From Eudoraea sp. (GTDB lineage: Bacteria; Bacteroidota; Bacteroidia; Flavobacteriales; Flavobacteriaceae), in the NCBI GenBank assembly GCA_024642325.1, contig JAHEBI010000011.1:1-14867 (forward strand): DNA of 14,867 nt, given 5' to 3'. Every line of letters starts with the position of its first letter. Within the stretch, counting starts at the first letter, position 1. The notes below the pieces were generated by a model. It searched no databases and was not told where the DNA came from. It saw only the letters and a list, made by a program, of their open reading frames with translations. The position numbers and the translations under genes are program-made. Of this stretch, positions 14,776 through 14,867 are shown piece by piece.

Positions 14776-14867
14776 TCAGCCCAGCCGGCATATGCCTTTA
14801 TTACTGTCTTAAACCTTTACTACCTCGTCTTTAACCTGGGCCTCCTCTTTTATGTTTCATTTGAAAA

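Noticed and set aside
14776..14867. Possible 3' end of a minus-strand gene at the right edge (frame ending EAQVKDEVVKV)
   Set aside because: The same frame has a TGA a few codons upstream, still inside the window, so it cannot be the tail of an intact gene. The stretch holds no other feature I can support.

Overview
The window looks like a chromosomal segment of a Bacteroidota bacterium, most likely a marine-type Flavobacteriaceae member. The grounds are AT-rich coding sequence, AT-rich spacers with few Shine-Dalgarno sites, -7 boxes resembling TAnnTTTG, Bacteroidota-style lipoproteins, and closest-looking families (SDR-type mannonate oxidoreductase beside uxuA, secreted DUF547 protein, GH113-like lipoprotein). 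There is no tRNA, rRNA, insertion sequence, CRISPR array or phage gene, and no gap over 300 bases without a gene.

Region 1 (1-4278, + strand) is a hexuronate catabolic operon. It holds the 3' part of an ADP-ribosylglycohydrolase-family gene, uronate isomerase (uxaC), an SDR oxidoreductase in the fructuronate-to-mannonate role, and mannonate dehydratase (uxuA). Together the last three convert D-glucuronate to 2-keto-3-deoxy-D-gluconate. A convergent GH32 fructan/sucrose hydrolase lipoprotein (4283-5851, - strand) follows after only four bases.

Region 2 (5969-9515, + strand) is the most interesting part. It is a compact run of secreted rhodanese, TIGR04282 (DUF2064) transferase, purine-nucleoside phosphorylase, secreted DUF547 protein and TIGR04283 family-2 glycosyltransferase. 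TIGR04282 and TIGR04283 are the two transferase families named for arsenosugar biosynthesis and normally sit near the methyltransferase ArsM and the radical SAM enzyme ArsS, neither of which is in this window. The phosphorylase carries an Asp where classical 6-oxopurine PNPs have Asn, and apparently lacks the His that binds the ribose 5'-OH. Both changes fit an adenine nucleoside with a modified 5' position, such as the ArsS product.

Region 3 (9546-11675, - strand) holds a LysM-type N-acetylmuramoyl-L-alanine amidase and a GH113-like glycosidase lipoprotein, convergent to region 2.

Region 4 (11792-14775, + strand) holds an FAD/NAD(P) oxidoreductase without a redox disulfide, followed by a ten-helix NapH/NosR-like membrane polyferredoxin with two [4Fe-4S] motifs. 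They look like a two-component electron-transfer module. Its link to region 2 is suggested only by proximity and orientation.
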